Part shown: one piece after another, positions 62,359-64,000 of the stretch
Position numbering within the stretch: position 1 is the first letter of the stretch
Layout of the letters: every line of letters starts with the position of its first letter
NCBI GenBank assembly: GCA_009780065.1
Contig: WRAS01000002.1
Span: 137,916 to 201,915, forward strand
DNA from: Bacillota bacterium
Lineage (GTDB): Bacteria > Bacillota > Clostridia > Christensenellales > UBA1242
Length of the DNA: 64,000 nt
Direction: 5' to 3'
Notes under the pieces: model-generated
The model's database searches: none
Seen by the model: the letters and a program-made list of their open reading frames with translations, nothing else
What the model was told of the DNA's origin: nothing
Program-made: the position numbers and the translations under genes

Positions 62359-64000
62359 TGTTAGAAGTAAAAAATCTGGTAAAAGAATACCAACAAAAAG
62401 GTGCTGGATCCGTGCGAGCATTGAACGATGTGTCTGTGAAATTCCCGGATACTGGGATGGTGTTCTTATTAGGTAAAAGTGGTTCAGGTAAATCCACCCT
62501 GTTGAATGTTATCGGTGGTCTAGATTCATTCACAAGCGGCGAGATAATAATCAAAGGCAAATCCAGTCAAACTTTCGGCGGCAGTGACTTTGACAGTTAC
62601 CGAAACACCTACATCGGTTTCATATTCCAAGAATATAACATTCTGGATGAATTCACCGTAGAAAAGAACATCGCACTTGCATTGGAACTCCAAGGCAAAC
62701 CTGCCGATCGTGTTGCGGTGGATAATATCCTTAAACAGGTAGACATGCAGGGTCTCGGTGGTCGAAAACCCAACCAATTGTCTGGCGGTCAAAAACAGCG
62801 TGTTGCAATCGCGCGTGCCCTTATAAAGGATCCGGAAATAATCATGGCGGACGAACCAACAGGAGCCTTGGACAGCGCAACCGGGGTCCAGGTTTTTGAA
62901 ACCTTAAAGGAACTAAGTAAAAATCACCTTATTATCGTCGTATCACATGACCGTGACTTTGCCGAAACATATGGGGATCGAATCATCGAATTAAAAGACG
63001 GGAAAATCCTGTCCGACGAAACCAAGCACCTTGCCCCAATTGAAAACGTATCTGACAAAGTCATTGTATCTGGACAGACATTGTTCATTGAACCGGGTCA
63101 CACACCAACCAAACAAGAACGCGATTTTATCGTAGACAAGGTTCTCAGCCAAGGAAAACAAGACGGTGTGATAATCTCGTTGGATAAAAATATAAACGCA
63201 AATTTCAAAAAGTTTGCAAAGATGGACGAAAATGGCAACCGCGAATTTTTCGACAGCACCAAGCCAGAAGATATCAAACGTTCAGGCGACAATAACTTTA
63301 AACTTATCAAGAGTCGATTCAAATTCTGGGATTCATTTAAGATGGGTGCATCCGGTCTAAAAGTCAAAAAGGTTAGAATTGGTTTTACAATTTTACTGGC
63401 TGCTTTTGCTTTGACATTCTTTGGTGTGGCAGACACAGCCGCCGCATTTAACGAAGTTCGTGCAATGCACGATTCCATAAACGCCGCAGGCGACACAACA
63501 ATAGGTGTTGTCCGTCGCGAACGTTGGAATCTTCAAGATACATGGTTCGACGAAGGTAACGTAACCCAAGCAGACATAGACCATATTACCAACCGCTTTC
63601 CAAACCATTCCTTCATTGGCGCAGCACCAATCGGTGACAGATGGAGCGGCTTTCAATTCAGTTACGCGGATACAAATAACATGGGAAATTACTACTTACC
63701 AATTACCACAGGGTTCAACATGCAAAATACCGCACAATTGTCTGATTTTGGTCTTTCCATGATGTACGGAACACTTCCAACCACAGTTAACGAGGTTGCG
63801 ATTACCGATGTCCACCTTGCAAACTTTAGACGTCGTAACTGGCCAGGACCCACATCAATATCACCGCCTTACAACATTACGGATTTTGCCTCTATCCAGA
63901 ATCGTGAATTTGACATTATGGGACAAACATTGACCATCGTAGGTGTTGTTCAAACCAACTTTGATTCATCCCGTTACGAAGGTCTTCGACAACAAGGTGG
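62359..64000 (+). CDS. ABC transporter ATP-binding/permease fusion (MacB/FtsX-like), 3' end outside window
   Basis: Open from ATG 62359 to the window edge (547 codons). Residues 1-230 form an ATPase of the LolD/MacB/BceA type: Walker A GKSGSGKS, LSGGQKQR signature, MADEPTGALD Walker B and the H-loop SHD. A cytoplasmic linker follows, then a membrane helix (IGFTILLAAFALTFFGVADTAAA) and a periplasmic-like region typical of FtsX/MacB permeases. Likely exports peptides or antimicrobials, or senses them. The ribosome site is AGGTAGGA. Confidence 0.88.

Overview
The window looks like a chromosomal segment of an endospore-forming, low- to mid-GC Clostridia-like Firmicute, probably from an uncultured lineage. 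The reasons are spoIIR, a SipL-like SPOCS/LysM protein, spmA/spmB, veg, the S10-spc-alpha ribosomal superoperon in Firmicute order (L15-SecY-Adk-Map-KOW-IF1-L36-S13-S11-S4-RpoA-L17), a zinc-type S14, the holB-ricT pair and an S-box riboswitch on metK. No rRNA, tRNA, CRISPR array, integrase or transposase was recognised. Genus or family cannot be fixed from the sequence alone.

Layout. 1-2.4 kb: cell-surface genes on the minus strand (an M23 peptidase cut by the window edge and apparently frameshifted, and an InlB-type repeat protein). 2.5-5.4 kb: nrdD-nrdG behind a promoter with two NrdR-like boxes. 5.6-9.8 kb: a small lipoprotein, a 923-residue membrane-anchored coiled-coil protein and a polysaccharide deacetylase. 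9.8-12.6 kb: a sporulation group (spoIIR, SipL-like, veg). 12.7-30.5 kb: the 27-gene ribosomal superoperon, read right to left from a strong promoter at 30.6 kb. Many of its proteins carry unusual Lys/Ala/Pro-rich or Arg/Gly-rich tails. 30.7-36.2 kb: metK with its riboswitch, a BCCP-like protein lacking the biotin lysine, an anchored beta-propeller-like protein, a DUF4234 protein and a ribokinase. 36.23-38.36 kb: a 2.1-kb island bounded by a 16-bp direct repeat. It carries an HEAGH metalloprotease-like gene and a convergent small gene, and it sits at the 3' end of spmB. 38.4-48 kb: housekeeping genes (spmAB, holB-ricT, rsmA, xth, tatD, greA, an rsuA/rluB-type synthase, rlmH) and a 187-bp MITE-like hairpin between greA and tatD. 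48-51.8 kb: a large SF1 helicase-nuclease. 51.8-54.4 kb: a run of a degenerate ClpX-like AAA+ protein, a MORN-repeat protein and a CDP-alcohol phosphatidyltransferase. 55.1-61.2 kb: an operon of a YwaF-like membrane protein fused to an ABC ATPase, an ABC-2-type permease and a large anchored beta-helix-like protein. 61.2-64 kb: a DUF2007-like protein, a GrpB-family protein and an ABC ATPase-permease fusion that runs off the right edge.

Two properties cut across the window. First, many first-in-unit genes have no Shine-Dalgarno sequence. Instead a -35/-10 promoter ends 5-7 nt before the start codon, which implies leaderless mRNAs, while operon-internal genes usually have good Shine-Dalgarno sites. 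Second, several ribosomal proteins (L30, L5, L22, L24, S3, S11, S5, S17) carry low-complexity basic extensions.

The best candidates for something undescribed are four. They are the ClpX-like protein that has lost its zinc domain, GYVG pore loop, RKH loop and IGF loop and is co-transcribed with a MORN protein; the HEAGH island; the YwaF-ABC fusion operon; and the BCCP homologue without its lysine.
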